Assembly: GCF_003171675.1 (NCBI RefSeq)
Contig: NZ_QFZQ01000001.1
Span: forward strand, 682,001 to 746,000
DNA length: 64,000 nucleotides
Reading direction: 5' to 3'
Origin: Reichenbachiella versicolor
GTDB taxonomy: Bacteria > Bacteroidota > Bacteroidia > Cytophagales > Cyclobacteriaceae
Part shown: positions 10,197-20,600 of the stretch, in pieces
How positions within the stretch are numbered: the stretch's first letter is position 1
Layout: each line of letters begins with the position of its first letter
Made by a program: the position numbers and the translations under genes
The notes under the pieces: model-generated
What the model saw: only the letters and a program-made list of their open reading frames with translations
The model's database searches: none
What the model was told of the DNA's origin: nothing

Positions 10197-11843
10197 TTAA
10201 AACATGTTTTCTTTATCAGCTACTTTCCATCTACTGACGAAGCTCTTATTGAAAGATGAAGCTTCTTGGAACATTGCTACTGTGTTTAATACCTTCTGAG
10301 TATTCCATCTATTTAGATTTTGATTGAATGCTGTAGCCCCCAGAAACATACCTTGCATATATTCTACATTGCTCACGTCCCAGTCGCTTATATCTTGGTT
10401 AAAGTTTGATGCTTTGTAAAACATGGTTCTCATGGAAGTGACGTTACTCGTATTCCAGTTGCCGATATTTTGATTGAAGGAGGATGTTTTAAAAAACATA
10501 TCATCCATACTAGTTATGTTGCTGGTATCCCAATTGCCAATGTCCTGATTAAAAGCAGTTGCGTGACCAAACATTTGAGTTGACCATTTTACCCCACTCG
10601 TATTCCAGCGTCCAATATCTTGATTGAATCTAGCTGCTTCATAGAACATAGCACTCATGTCGGTGACTGTCGAAGTATTCCAGTTTCCTATATCTTGATT
10701 AAAATTAGCGGCACCAGAAAACATCCCTTCCATAGTGGTAACCTTTCCAGTATTCCAATTTCCTATGCTTTGATCAAATACAATAGCACCATTAAACATA
10801 TGCTGCATAGTAGTCACTTCACTTGTATTCCAATCGCCGATATTTTGGTTAAAAGATGATGCATCCATAAACATCCATCTCATATTGGTGACTTTGCTAG
10901 TATTCCAGCCATTGATATCCTGATTGAATTTTGTGGCCTCCTCAAACATGAAGCTCATGTCAGTGACATTGCTAACATCCCAATTCGATATGTCTTGATT
11001 AAACGATGTTGCCTCCTGAAACATGCCAGACATATTTGTGACATTACTAACGTCCCATCTGGAAATATCCTGATTGAAGTTGGGCGTTTCCTCAAACATG
11101 GCTTTCATATTAACTACTTTGCTGGTGTTCCAATCTCCAATGTTTTGATTGAAGTTCGTATCGCCGCTAAACATCGAACTCATATTTGTGACATTACTTA
11201 CATCCCAGCTACTGATGTCCTGATCAAACGTCATAGCATTACAAAACATCAAACTCATATCGGTGACCTTGCTGACATCCCAGTTGCTGAGATCCTGATT
11301 GAAGGAGGATGCATAATGAAACATGCCCTTCATGTTTGTGATATTGCTAACGTCCCAATTGCTGATGTCTTGATTGAAAGATTCAGCTAGTAAAAACATA
11401 TGGGCTGTCGTATGAACTGTAGAAGGGATAATATTCGGAACTTGTTTTAAATTTTTGGCCCAATGAAATGCATATGATAAATCGACTAGATTAAGTTCTC
11501 CAAAGCTTCTAACTCGGGTTAATTTGTCCGCTTTTTCTTCCTTCATTTCCTTACTCCCAAAGTGCTCCAAAGTGCCTTCTAACTTTACGATATATACACC
11601 TTCTTCAGCGTAAGTGTGGTCGATGTTTCCCGCAGTGGTAATGGTTTGATCTTTCCTTCCGTCTCCCCAGTCTACTGTAATATTTGTCGATCCGTCCAGC
11701 GGCAGTGTGATAGTCGTACCTGCAGAGAGATTCGTGTCGTATTCTAATACCATGGTTTTTTTAGTATCGCAACTAATCAAAACCTTAGCAATTAGAATTG
11801 CGGAAAGAAGTGTAGTTTTCGTTATCGTTTTTATTGAAATCAT
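10197..11843 (-). CDS. DUF285/BspA-type repeat lipoprotein, 548 aa
   Basis: I chose the ATG at 11843 because it opens a compact lipoprotein signal ([13 protein letters not shown]...KVLISC); an ATG at 11870 would add nine residues. The lipobox LISC is followed by the shared module ([23 protein letters not shown]). About 16 units of 25 residues follow (FNQDI..W(D/N)(V/T)SNVT.M..MF). The terminal cap FNKSFVSRW...DKENMF is like that of the other paralogs. It is the first gene of the leftward run of exported-protein genes, so the promoter for the group is most likely upstream of it. Whether the paralogs bind different ligands cannot be seen. Confidence 0.86.
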   Translation of the reverse strand: MISIKTITKTTLLSAILIAKVLISCDTKKTMVLEYDTNLSAGTTITLPLDGSTNITVDWGDGRKDQTITTAGNIDHTYAEEGVYIVKLEGTLEHFGSKEMKEEKADKLTRVRSFGELNLVDLSYAFHWAKNLKQVPNIIPSTVHTTAHMFLLAESFNQDISNWDVSNITNMKGMFHYASSFNQDLSNWDVSKVTDMSLMFCNAMTFDQDISSWDVSNVTNMSSMFSGDTNFNQNIGDWNTSKVVNMKAMFEETPNFNQDISRWDVSNVTNMSGMFQEATSFNQDISNWDVSNVTDMSFMFEEATKFNQDINGWNTSKVTNMRWMFMDASSFNQNIGDWNTSEVTTMQHMFNGAIVFDQSIGNWNTGKVTTMEGMFSGAANFNQDIGNWNTSTVTDMSAMFYEAARFNQDIGRWNTSGVKWSTQMFGHATAFNQDIGNWDTSNITSMDDMFFKTSSFNQNIGNWNTSNVTSMRTMFYKASNFNQDISDWDVSNVEYMQGMFLGATAFNQNLNRWNTQKVLNTVAMFQEASSFNKSFVSRWKVADKENMF

Positions 11844-12058
11844 TATTGTTTCTAGTGCCTTTTTTGACAAAAAATATTCTTAAACTACAGGTGAGTAAGT
11901 GCTTTTTTGAAGCTGTTTTAAGTGAATTATACTATTTCTTTTATGTCGATTAAGGTGGTTGTTTTTAACTCAAGAGACTTGATGGAGAGCTGTTTAGGTC
12001 ACAGGTAAATAATTTAAGTTTGATAGATGACGTCTTCTTCTATTACAATGAAATAGAG

Positions 12059-12086
12059 AAATTGGATAGTATAGACTATCCAATTT
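12059..12086 (-). terminator. Perfect 12-bp stem-loop, possible terminator
   Basis: The inverted repeat AAATTGGATAGT / ACTATCCAATTT has a 4-nt loop. It lies between the 3' end of the small hypothetical gene at 12188 and the promoter region of the exported-protein run. The stem is AT-rich and the U tract is weak, so it could also be a protein-binding site. The rest of 11871-12187 shows no gene; it should contain the promoter for the leftward run. Confidence 0.4.
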
Positions 12087-12187
12087 TAACTCTAATTTAT
12101 AACACCCTATAACCTTTATTTAAAGAGTTTCTTATTTAATTCATTTATGGCAGATCAGCTGGTTTTGCATTGCTAGAATATCTAAAG

Positions 12188-12592
12188 TCATAAAATCACG
12201 ATACTCGATTTATCTTGTGGATCATATTTTATTTCTATTCTTTGACCTTCTTGAGGAATAGTTAAATTAGAAAAAGCCATAGTTGTTTCTATTTCAAAAA
12301 ACACACAACTATTTGGTATTACTTTTAGCTTAAGAGTAAGGATAGGGTCTGTAAAGTTTAGAAGCTTTCCAGTTTTTTTGACTTCGGTTACGATAGCTTC
12401 CGCACTAATACCTTCAATAATCAATTGGTTTTGCTTTTCTATCAGTTTCATTTGATTGTTCGCTATTTCTAGAGAATCATCCACTTCATTTTCAAAACCT
12501 TTACCAAAGAAAACTTTTGATATCCATCCCTTAAGACCATTAATTCCTACCTTTTGAGGGCTTTGAACAGCATACATCGGATCGTTATTCAT
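12188..12592 (-). CDS. Hypothetical protein, 134 aa, DUF3592-like beta domain
   Basis: This small protein has no signal peptide or membrane segment. The C-terminal half (GISAEAIVTEVKKTGKLLNF..P.L.L.L.V, ending G.RIEIKYDPQDKSSIVIL) resembles the small beta domain in DUF3592-like and related hypothetical proteins, where a tail of the form V.YDP.d...V is common. The N-terminal half includes a short helical, charged stretch. It stands alone with gaps of over 300 bp upstream and downstream on the same strand. No function can be assigned. Confidence 0.6.
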   Translation of the reverse strand: MNNDPMYAVQSPQKVGINGLKGWISKVFFGKGFENEVDDSLEIANNQMKLIEKQNQLIIEGISAEAIVTEVKKTGKLLNFTDPILTLKLKVIPNSCVFFEIETTMAFSNLTIPQEGQRIEIKYDPQDKSSIVIL

Positions 12593-14009
12593 ATTCTATT
12601 TAACTAGACTATTTTTTTACTAAGATGTAGGTTGGAGTTTTTGGTAATTCTTCCATGGTATTAGAAGTATGCTATATGACAATCTTGGTTTGAAAGCCAA
12701 ACAGAATAAACTTCATCTACCATGACAGCAGACACGAATCTAAACAGGAGAGATTTCTAAAAATTGTATATTTCTTTCAACGGGTAAAAAATTGAAAAAA
12801 ATATAATCTATACTGAATGGTTGGTGTTGCTTTTATCCCGCTTTACGCACTAGAAGATTCGTCCCAAGTTTGGAAAACTTCAAGCAAAAAGTGTGAATCG
12901 TCTTATAGTACAACTATGTGCCAGAAAAAAAAAACTCGAATAGAGCCAATAAAAATAGTTTGTGGAGGGGTATAGTTTTCCAGAAATGATTTCCCCTTGA
13001 GTTTTGTCAACAATTGTTCGCTTTTCTTATGCTGTGCGTTAGAACGCTCTAATTAACTGAAAAGGAAGGCTTTGAAATTAAACTTGTCTAAATGATTGAA
13101 TTATTCTGATAGCATCGAAATGACGAAGTCTCTCATGCTTAAAATTTATCCGTCTAGAGAATAGTGCGATAGTTTAGGTGATGCTGGTTTTATCCAAGTT
13201 TCATCGATAATTAAAAGGTTGTCGATTTTTAATGTTGATGTCTTTTATCGATTGAGAAGTAGGTCTATTAGTATACAGATATTCAACCGGAATCAACTAA
13301 GTACACCTCTTGATACTTAGACATCTACTAATGGGGGACGCTAAATACCGGAAGTGACATTAGAATATTCTATATCGATGTAGTATCACATTTGTTCAAT
13401 CAACAAGAAGAATTTCATAGACCACCTTGAAATTTAATTTGCTCCTCTTGTGTTTTGATTTGTGACCTATTTTCGACAAGAAACTCCAATGACAAAATCC
13501 GGCTTTATTCAACTATAATCAGTTACGATGTTTATTTTTCTATCTGTATAATAAATGAACAACAAGCGCTGACAGTTCAGAAGGAATGTTCATAGTTGCC
13601 TACAAAGGCATACAGATATTTATAATTTCATGATTTATTAGTTAGACTATAATCCATTAGTGCCTTGATGAATATTTAAAGCTCACCTTATAATGGAGAT
13701 ATTTTTCTCAGTTATTTTAACGTGGTTATTTACTAGCAAAATTCTGTGCTATTTAATGGTGTGCGCGAAGCTACGTTGTATACCTTTTTAATAATTGTAT
13801 TTTTCTTTCAACACACTAAAAAGTTGAAAGTTCCATCATAAAAACTTATTCAATTGATACTAGTTATTTCTGTACATTGCTGAAATTCATTGATTTAATT
13901 TCAATACAAAAGCTTGAATACTTAATTAAAATTTTAAGAATTTCTTTGGGTGCATTTTCAGTGTTTTTATTTCGGATTAAGCTGTGTTGATTTTGGAATA
14001 GAAAGTGGT
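12593..14009. other. 1.4-kb AT-rich stretch without a recognisable gene
   Basis: Reading all frames by eye I see only short, frequently interrupted frames. Two related segments (about 12765-12800 and 13791-13835) share an AATTGTAT..TTCTTTCAAC start and a nearby GTTGAAA or ATTGAAA. This suggests a diverged repeat or the borders of something lost. No tRNA, transposase signature or CRISPR-like array is seen. Confidence 0.5.
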
Positions 14010-14816
14010 TTACAGATCTAAGTTCAGTATTGCGAAATCCGAAAAGGTAGAAGAGGAGTATGTCGTATTCTGTCTTATGATTTGAATATACTCTTTCGGT
14101 GTAACCCCTACCAGATCCTTAAATTCTTTCACAAAGTGAGGCTGATCATAGTATCCAGAATTGGTGCTGACTTTTGTGAGCCTTTCATTGGTCTGAAAAA
14201 TACGATAATTAGCAATTCTAAATTTGACTAATCTCACAAATTTCTTTGGAGTAATGTTTAGTATTCGCCCAAATAGGCGATAAATAGACATGTAGCTTAT
14301 TTTCTTTTCATCACAGAAAGATTCTATTGTTGATTCCTTAGGTGAATTAATTACATACTCATAAAGGTCCCTTATGATACTTACTTCATCTGCTCTCGAT
14401 TGAGAAAATTTCGTTTCTAGGTAGTCGTATATCTGAGTTATATAATTTTCTATATAACTCGGATCATCTTGGTCTTGATATCTCAAAGAAAAGTCAGTGA
14501 TGGGCATACAGCCTTTTATGTCTAAATCCCAGAATGAATAAAAACAGGATGGGTAAAATCTGACTGAAAGTAGCTGAGAATCCTTAGGTATCTTATACTT
14601 TGAAGACGTTAGGTTTATATTTTGAACAGTAGGTTGATCGAAAAATTCATCATTGTAGTAGAACCCACAATTATTCAAAGGAATAATCCATGGATGAAAA
14701 GGGATTGGAATTTGAAAATGATCAAAGTCACTTTCTTTGGCATATCCAAAACTAAATCGTTCTATATATGATGTGAGTCTTTCAGGTTTATAATGCTTAA
14801 GAATCAAGTTTTCCAT
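14010..14816 (-). CDS. AraC-family transcriptional regulator, 268 aa
   Basis: The C-terminal part (about residues 160-255) is an AraC/XylS DNA-binding domain. A first helix-turn-helix reads TIESFCDEKKISYMSIYRLF; a second contains STNSGYYDQPHFVKEFK, followed by the conserved GVTPKEY. The N-terminal about 150 residues match the ligand-sensing-type domain seen in Bacteroidota AraC proteins (P.PF.PW.IPLN..GFYYN..F..P). It is a close paralog of the gene 183 bp upstream and is about equal in length. No obvious target gene is adjacent, so the effector and regulon are unknown. Confidence 0.88.
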   Translation of the reverse strand: MENLILKHYKPERLTSYIERFSFGYAKESDFDHFQIPIPFHPWIIPLNNCGFYYNDEFFDQPTVQNINLTSSKYKIPKDSQLLSVRFYPSCFYSFWDLDIKGCMPITDFSLRYQDQDDPSYIENYITQIYDYLETKFSQSRADEVSIIRDLYEYVINSPKESTIESFCDEKKISYMSIYRLFGRILNITPKKFVRLVKFRIANYRIFQTNERLTKVSTNSGYYDQPHFVKEFKDLVGVTPKEYIQIIRQNTTYSSSTFSDFAILNLDL

Positions 14817-14999
14817 GAATACTTATTGATAAATTTTTCTCTATTTAGTCTGTACTTATGGATAATTCATGGTGTGGAATATTGAATGAGAGGTTGAGCT
14901 AGTTTGTCACGGCCATACTGGTTAAATAGGATCGTGAAATTGCAATCAAATACTTTAAAAATCAAAACTTCTTTTTACTTTAAAATCCGAAAAGACACA

Positions 15000-15803
15000 C
15001 TATATATCTAAATAAAGCAATGAAAAATCCTTAAAGGCAGACGAAGAGTAAATTTCATTTTGTTTGATTATTTGAATGTACTCTTTTGGGGTGACTCCTA
15101 CGAAATGCTTGAATTCTTTTACAAAATGTGGCTGATCATAATATCCCGAGTTTGACCCTATACCAGTAAGGCTTTTACTACTATGAAATAGATGATAATT
15201 AGCTACTCTAAACTTACATAACCTCACAAATTTCATTGGTGTCATGTTTAGTTTATTTCCAAATAAACGGTAAAGAGACATATACTTAATTTCTCTTTCA
15301 TCACAGAATGACTCTATAGTGGACTCAGGGTTATTGATTATATATTGGTAGAGGTCTTTTATAATATTTACCTTATCAGCTCTCGACTGAGAAAACTTCG
15401 TGTCCAAATAGTCATAGATTTGTGATAAACAAATTTCTAATCGCTCAGGATCTTCACAATCCTCTTGATTGGGAATAAAATCTAGAATCGGTTGATATTT
15501 TTTAAGACTGAAATCCCAAAAAGGATAGAAACTACCAGGGTAAAATCTCACAAGTAGCATTTGTGAGCCTTGAGGCATTTTATAAGTGGCCGGTACTAAG
15601 CTAATGTTTTGTACAATGGGTTTATCAAAGAAATCGTCATTGTAATAAAACCCATGATCATTTAAAGGAATAACCCAAGGGTTAAACGGTAAGGGGATTT
15701 GAAAATGGTTGACATCATTCGTTTTGGCATATCCAAAAGAAATTCGTTCTATGTAGTTGGATAGTTTTTTTGGTTTGTACTGTTTAATAATAATGTTTTC
15801 CAT
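15000..15803 (-). CDS. AraC-family transcriptional regulator, 267 aa (paralog)
   Basis: It has the same architecture as the neighbouring regulator. The N-terminal sensing-type domain contains IPLNDHGFYYND. The C-terminal AraC domain has TIESFCDEREIKYMSLYRLF and SNSGYYDQPHFVKEFK, ending in GVTPKEYIQIIKQN. The two proteins align end to end without large gaps, which indicates a tandem duplication. The 183-bp spacer leaves room for separate promoters. The gene is followed on the right by the divergent region in front of the GH16 lipoprotein, which it might regulate; that is inference from position only. Confidence 0.88.
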   Translation of the reverse strand: MENIIIKQYKPKKLSNYIERISFGYAKTNDVNHFQIPLPFNPWVIPLNDHGFYYNDDFFDKPIVQNISLVPATYKMPQGSQMLLVRFYPGSFYPFWDFSLKKYQPILDFIPNQEDCEDPERLEICLSQIYDYLDTKFSQSRADKVNIIKDLYQYIINNPESTIESFCDEREIKYMSLYRLFGNKLNMTPMKFVRLCKFRVANYHLFHSSKSLTGIGSNSGYYDQPHFVKEFKHFVGVTPKEYIQIIKQNEIYSSSAFKDFSLLYLDI

Positions 15804-16183
15804 GAATGCTGATTCAAAAAAATATATACTTCTTTCATGGATAATTAGGTTTGAAAATTAATGTTTAGTGCGTGATTGGGGAGGTCTGAATGTATGTTCA
15901 CGCCAACAAATTCAGGATGCTAATTTGCATCTAATATTGATAAAAAAAAATCTAATTAATAGAACCTTTATTCAGCTACTAATACATTGTATCAGCTTAA
16001 TAAGCTGTCTTGTTTTAATAAATTCTTTAAAAATTGATAATAAGGTTTTAGCAATTGGTGCTGCATATAGCTTTTCATGTTGTACAAAATCACTCCTGAT
16101 ACAGTTCTATTTTGACCATGTATGGTTTTTACTTGGCTATTTATCTTAGTGGTAGATATTTTATTCAATTTTTAAGTGCAGGT
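15804..16183. other. Intergenic region between divergent AraC and GH16 genes
   Basis: This AT-rich region must hold the promoters of the leftward AraC gene and the rightward GH16 gene. A 93-codon frame inside it has no coding character (hydrophobic low-complexity sequence, no family resemblance). No clear operator or riboswitch was recognised. Confidence 0.4.
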
Positions 16184-17395
16184 ATGATGATAAGAAGTAA
16201 GATGATGTTCTTCATTTTTTCTTTTCTGGTCATGGCTATGAGCTGTGATGAGAGTGAAACAAATAATAGTGATGGAACAGAAGAAGAAAATGGTGTTAAA
16301 GATGAAATAGATCCAGTTATCAGTTGTCCTAGTAACATAGAACACATGGTAAAAGGTTCTGAGCAGGCATTTGTGTCTTTTGATCCGCCAGTAGGTACGG
16401 ATGACAACGATCCTGTTACCAAACTGGTAGAAGGATTACCTTCGGGTTCAACTTTTCCTGATGGGACAACTACCAATGTCTATACAGTAACTGATAAAGC
16501 TGGAAACACAAGTTCTTGTAGTTTTGATATTACGGTTATTAGAGATTTGGAAGGTTTAGAGGAACCTTTTGTCATAGGAGGTGTAGATACTGGGGGTAAA
16601 AAATGGGAAAGAGTTGATGCTCTTTCCGATGAATTCAACGGTACGGAGTTTGATGATTCCAAATGGTGGAGAGACCCAGAGGATGATGGTTTTAAATGGT
16701 ATGGTAGAGAACCGACACTGTTTAGACCAGAGAATGTAAGCGTAGGAGAGGGGAACATGAATGTGGAGGTTTTCAAACTAGAAGAGCCTGAATCCAAAAC
16801 GATAGGAGGTAATCTAGTGTCTTTCGATTATGGAGGGTGTATTATCCGTTCACAGGCCACTGCTGGTCCTGGGCAATTTTATGAGACACGGATGAAAGCT
16901 AATGCTACTGTATTGTCATCTACCTTCTGGATTGCATTTCAGCAGAGTTGTACCGAGGGTCCGACTAGAAAGTTGGAACTTGATATACAGGAGTGTGTAG
17001 GAAGAGTGCACTCTGAAACGGAAACATGGGCTTTGAAATGGGATAATATATTTCATTCTAATACTTGGAGACATGCTCGTAGTTGTGATGTGGATGAAGC
17101 ACAAAACTCCCCAGCTAAGACTTTATTAGAAGAAAAAAATCATTCTAGATACTTTGTTTATGGATGTTGGTGGAAATCACCTTCAGAAATTCTATTCTAC
17201 CTAGATGGTAAACTAATACACCAAATCACTGATCCTCCGGCGGATTTTGATCTGTCTGGTCATATTACAATGGCCATAGAAACATATGATTGGAATCCTA
17301 TGGATGATGATAACAATCTTGTCATCAATGGAACTTTAGATCAAAGGACCACTAAGTATGATTGGGTCAGAACTTGGAAGTTAGTTGACGAATAA
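16184..17395 (+). CDS. Glycoside hydrolase family 16 lipoprotein with HYR-like domain, 403 aa
   Basis: The ATG at 16184 gives a lipoprotein signal ending MAMSC (Cys21); a longer frame from 16112 would bury it. An acidic linker and a HYR-type Ig-like domain (about 45-120; ISCPSNIEHMV...VYTVTDKAGN.SSCSFDITV) precede a GH16 catalytic domain (about 140-403). The catalytic signature ExDxxE is present as ELDIQE (Glu265, Asp267, Glu270). The Trp-rich C-terminal half (YDWVRTWKL) resembles beta-agarase/porphyranase-type GH16 more than laminarinases. This suggests a surface endo-hydrolase acting on a galactan-like polysaccharide, but the exact substrate cannot be read. It is followed by a strong terminator and then by the large type IX-secreted protein. 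Confidence 0.86.
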   Translation: MMIRSKMMFFIFSFLVMAMSCDESETNNSDGTEEENGVKDEIDPVISCPSNIEHMVKGSEQAFVSFDPPVGTDDNDPVTKLVEGLPSGSTFPDGTTTNVYTVTDKAGNTSSCSFDITVIRDLEGLEEPFVIGGVDTGGKKWERVDALSDEFNGTEFDDSKWWRDPEDDGFKWYGREPTLFRPENVSVGEGNMNVEVFKLEEPESKTIGGNLVSFDYGGCIIRSQATAGPGQFYETRMKANATVLSSTFWIAFQQSCTEGPTRKLELDIQECVGRVHSETETWALKWDNIFHSNTWRHARSCDVDEAQNSPAKTLLEEKNHSRYFVYGCWWKSPSEILFYLDGKLIHQITDPPADFDLSGHITMAIETYDWNPMDDDNNLVINGTLDQRTTKYDWVRTWKLVDE

Positions 17396-17416
17396 GGCTT
17401 TTTGTTTATCAAAATT

Positions 17417-17466
17417 AACTCGCATATCTAATCATTTAATGATTGATAGATGTGCGAGTTTTTTTG
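17417..17466 (+). terminator. Intrinsic terminator after GH16 gene
   Basis: A long stem (AACTCGCATATCTAATCA with an imperfect complement ending TGTGCGAGTT) is followed by a run of T. It lies 21 bp past the stop codon. Confidence 0.8.
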
Positions 17467-17661
17467 TGCTATATAAGTAGAGGTTTATTTAAAATATGCA
17501 CCATTTCTATCTTGGTAAGGCTTGAGAATTGTGATGAAGAACTACTGATGTATGGGTATATAGCCCATTTGTACGTTTACCCACCCTATCTTTAATTATC
17601 TCCCTATTTCACTTAGTCACATCTAGATACCTTGGTTCTCAAGACCAAAAATTATGTGACT

Positions 17662-20600
17662 ATGACAATCAAAAAAATACTATTAACGTGTGTGCTCTGT
17701 CTTTATTTTTTAGCTGGAGCAATTGCAGGTGCATCCAACTTATGGGAAGGCAAAGGAAGAATAGCCTGTAGCTCTGATGGAAATAAGCATGATAATGACG
17801 ACATGCAAGCCACCATGATGACCCTAATGATATTGGCGAAAGCTGGATTACAAGAAAATACAGTTCTATATACGTATGCCGATCATGTCTGGGCAAGTGA
17901 AAACAACGATCTAGCGATCATGAAAGAAAGTGCAGAAGGAGGAGGAGAACGATTTGGATTTCAAAGTACAAAGTTCTTAGCAGCGGTATCTGATCCAGAA
18001 GCTGCCTATAATGCGATGAGAGATGAAATCGTAAAATCTACTGCCGAGGATCCGTTATATATTATTGCGGCAGGACCAATGCAGGTGGTTGGTGAAGGTT
18101 TGGATAGAGCGAATGCTTTGACTCCTGCTTCACTGAACCATGTAACTGTTATTTCTCATTCAGTATGGAATGATAAACATGCTGATAACTATTCCAAGTC
18201 TGGGTTTCATGCAGAGTCTGCACATAGTGGCTGGACTTGGGATGAAATGAAAACAGCTTTTGGTACTAAAGTGAACTTTAATCATATCAGTGATCAAAAT
18301 GGAACAGGTGAGGGGTCTCAAGCTTATAAGAGTAAAGATAAGTTCAGTGCTCCTGCATGGAGTAACTGGGCATGGATGGGAGCTCATAAAGACCCAAATA
18401 TAAATTGGGTTTATACTAAAGGGCAGGCGAACCCTGGAGGACCAGATTATTCGGATGCTGGTATGGCCTATTACTTCTGTGCAGATTTAGATGGAGTTCG
18501 TGGAGATGAATTTGGAAATCCTGTAAAACTGGAAAAGTGGATCGGAACGGAAGAGATTCCAGTGGTGATTGACCCTACTAGAGTATCTAAGGTTTCATTA
18601 AATACAACTTCTCATCATATCAAGGATTTGAATGGTACTTTTCAGCTAACTGCTACAGTTGAACCAAGTACGGCAGTAGATAAATCAGTAGCGTGGAAGT
18701 CTAGTAATGAGGCTGTAGCTACAGTAAGTGCTACTGGGTTGATTACTGGACATAAGATAGGTTATGCGGAGATTACAGTTACGACCACTGACAATGGTAA
18801 AGTTGCTCGCGCAACTATTCAAGTAGGAGAAGTAGAGGCTGCCGATTATTGTGTAGGAGAGGACTTTATAGCATTTGAGGCAGAGGCCACCAATTCTGAT
18901 TTAGGTAAATGGAAGGTAAGAACTCCAGGTTGGTCTCAATATGTAGAGGGAACTTCAGGGGTTCTTCCTTTGAATGATACATACTTAGAGTACACAGGAG
19001 GTACTGAGAATGGTAATCCTTCAGGTAATGATATATTGGTGTATAAGTTTACTCCTATCTCTGATGGAGCTTATCGACTGACCGGACGTATGGCTCAAAA
19101 CCTACAAGGCGCAGTCTGGGACAAGTGTAATGATATCTATGTGAAGATGCAGGGCGATTTCACTTCTGGAAACGCCACTCCGATGAACTTATTGACTAGT
19201 TGGACCAAGCTGTACGGTAGAGGACATGATGGGGGTAAACCTCTTAAAGGAGACTGGGGAGCATTTGTCAAAATGGATGTAAACCATAAGAAATATACTC
19301 CAGTATATAACCTTAAGTCAGGCGTGGAATATACTTTTTCAATCAGCGGTAGAGCCACTCGAACATCGATTGATTACTTCCTTTTTGTAAAGGAACAAGA
19401 TGGTGTCACCATAGCGGAACGAAAGGATCTAATAACGCATACTCCTGCTAGAATGAGTCCTACCTGTATCCCTGTCAATGGATGTATGACTGTCAGAGCA
19501 CATGACTTTGACGTGACAAATGTAGCAGGATTCGACCCAGCAACTAAAGGAAAGATACCTGGTACTCCAGCAGATGGAATTAATAAAGGAGAACAAGTAA
19601 TCGGATGCGGGGGGAATAATGGTAAAACAAAACCAATCGCCGCAGAAGAAATTTATAACGGTGCTGATACTGATGCGACTTTTACAGTGAAGGCGGTAAG
19701 TGAACCTGATGGTGAATGTACTTATGCAGTTTATGTCAATGGTGTCAAAGTTGGGGAAAAGCAGACTAGTAGAATATTTGATACGGATATCCCTCCATAT
19801 ACCTATGAAGATTTAGTGATGAACGATACGCCTGTCGCTATTAAAAAAGGAGATGTAATCAGAGTAACATCTAATCAAGTATCTAACAATTTGGTGCCAG
19901 AAGGTGATGGTTTTGCTACTGCACGAGGTCGTTGGGTAAGTTTAGATATTTGTGGACTAGGGATTACGTCAAGGTCTGAGGCTTTAGGAGTGGTAGATTT
20001 TTCAGGTTTTATATTGAACACTGTCGATGAGATACCTGTGAAAGTAAGCTATACTGCGAATGAGGCTCGTGACATTTATGTAGCAATTCACCAACCTACG
20101 GGAGAGTTGATAAAATCAAAAACGGTTTCAGTTGAAGCTGGTAAAAGCGTGGCAACTGTGACTATTGCGCTGGATGGATCTTTAGCTCTTGCCAATGATT
20201 ATAGCGTAAAAGTGGAGCTAAGGCCAGATGGTGGTATTGACGGTTCAGCAGTCTTGAATGAGGTTGAGACTTTTAATGTAGTTGAGACTTTGCCTACACT
20301 TGAAGATTTAGTCAGTTTTTCTTCTTTTCCGTCCCAGTTGACCAACGGTATGACGGAAATAAGTGCGGTGATTTCATATAGTGCAAGTGAAAACAGGTAT
20401 ATCAATTTTGCTCTTCATGAAGCTGTAGGAAATAAATTCATCACTAATATCAAATACGATGTGACACAAGGATCGGGACAAGTTACTCTTACTCTTCCCT
20501 TAACGGCTGCATTAGCAGTAGGTACGGACTACAAACTTAGTACCGCTATTCGTCCTCCAGGTGGAAATTGGAGTTCTAATATTGATGATGATGATAAAGT

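Noticed and set aside
15868-16149. 93-codon plus-strand frame before the GH16 gene
   Set aside because: It has hydrophobic low-complexity sequence, no family resemblance and overlaps the promoter region.
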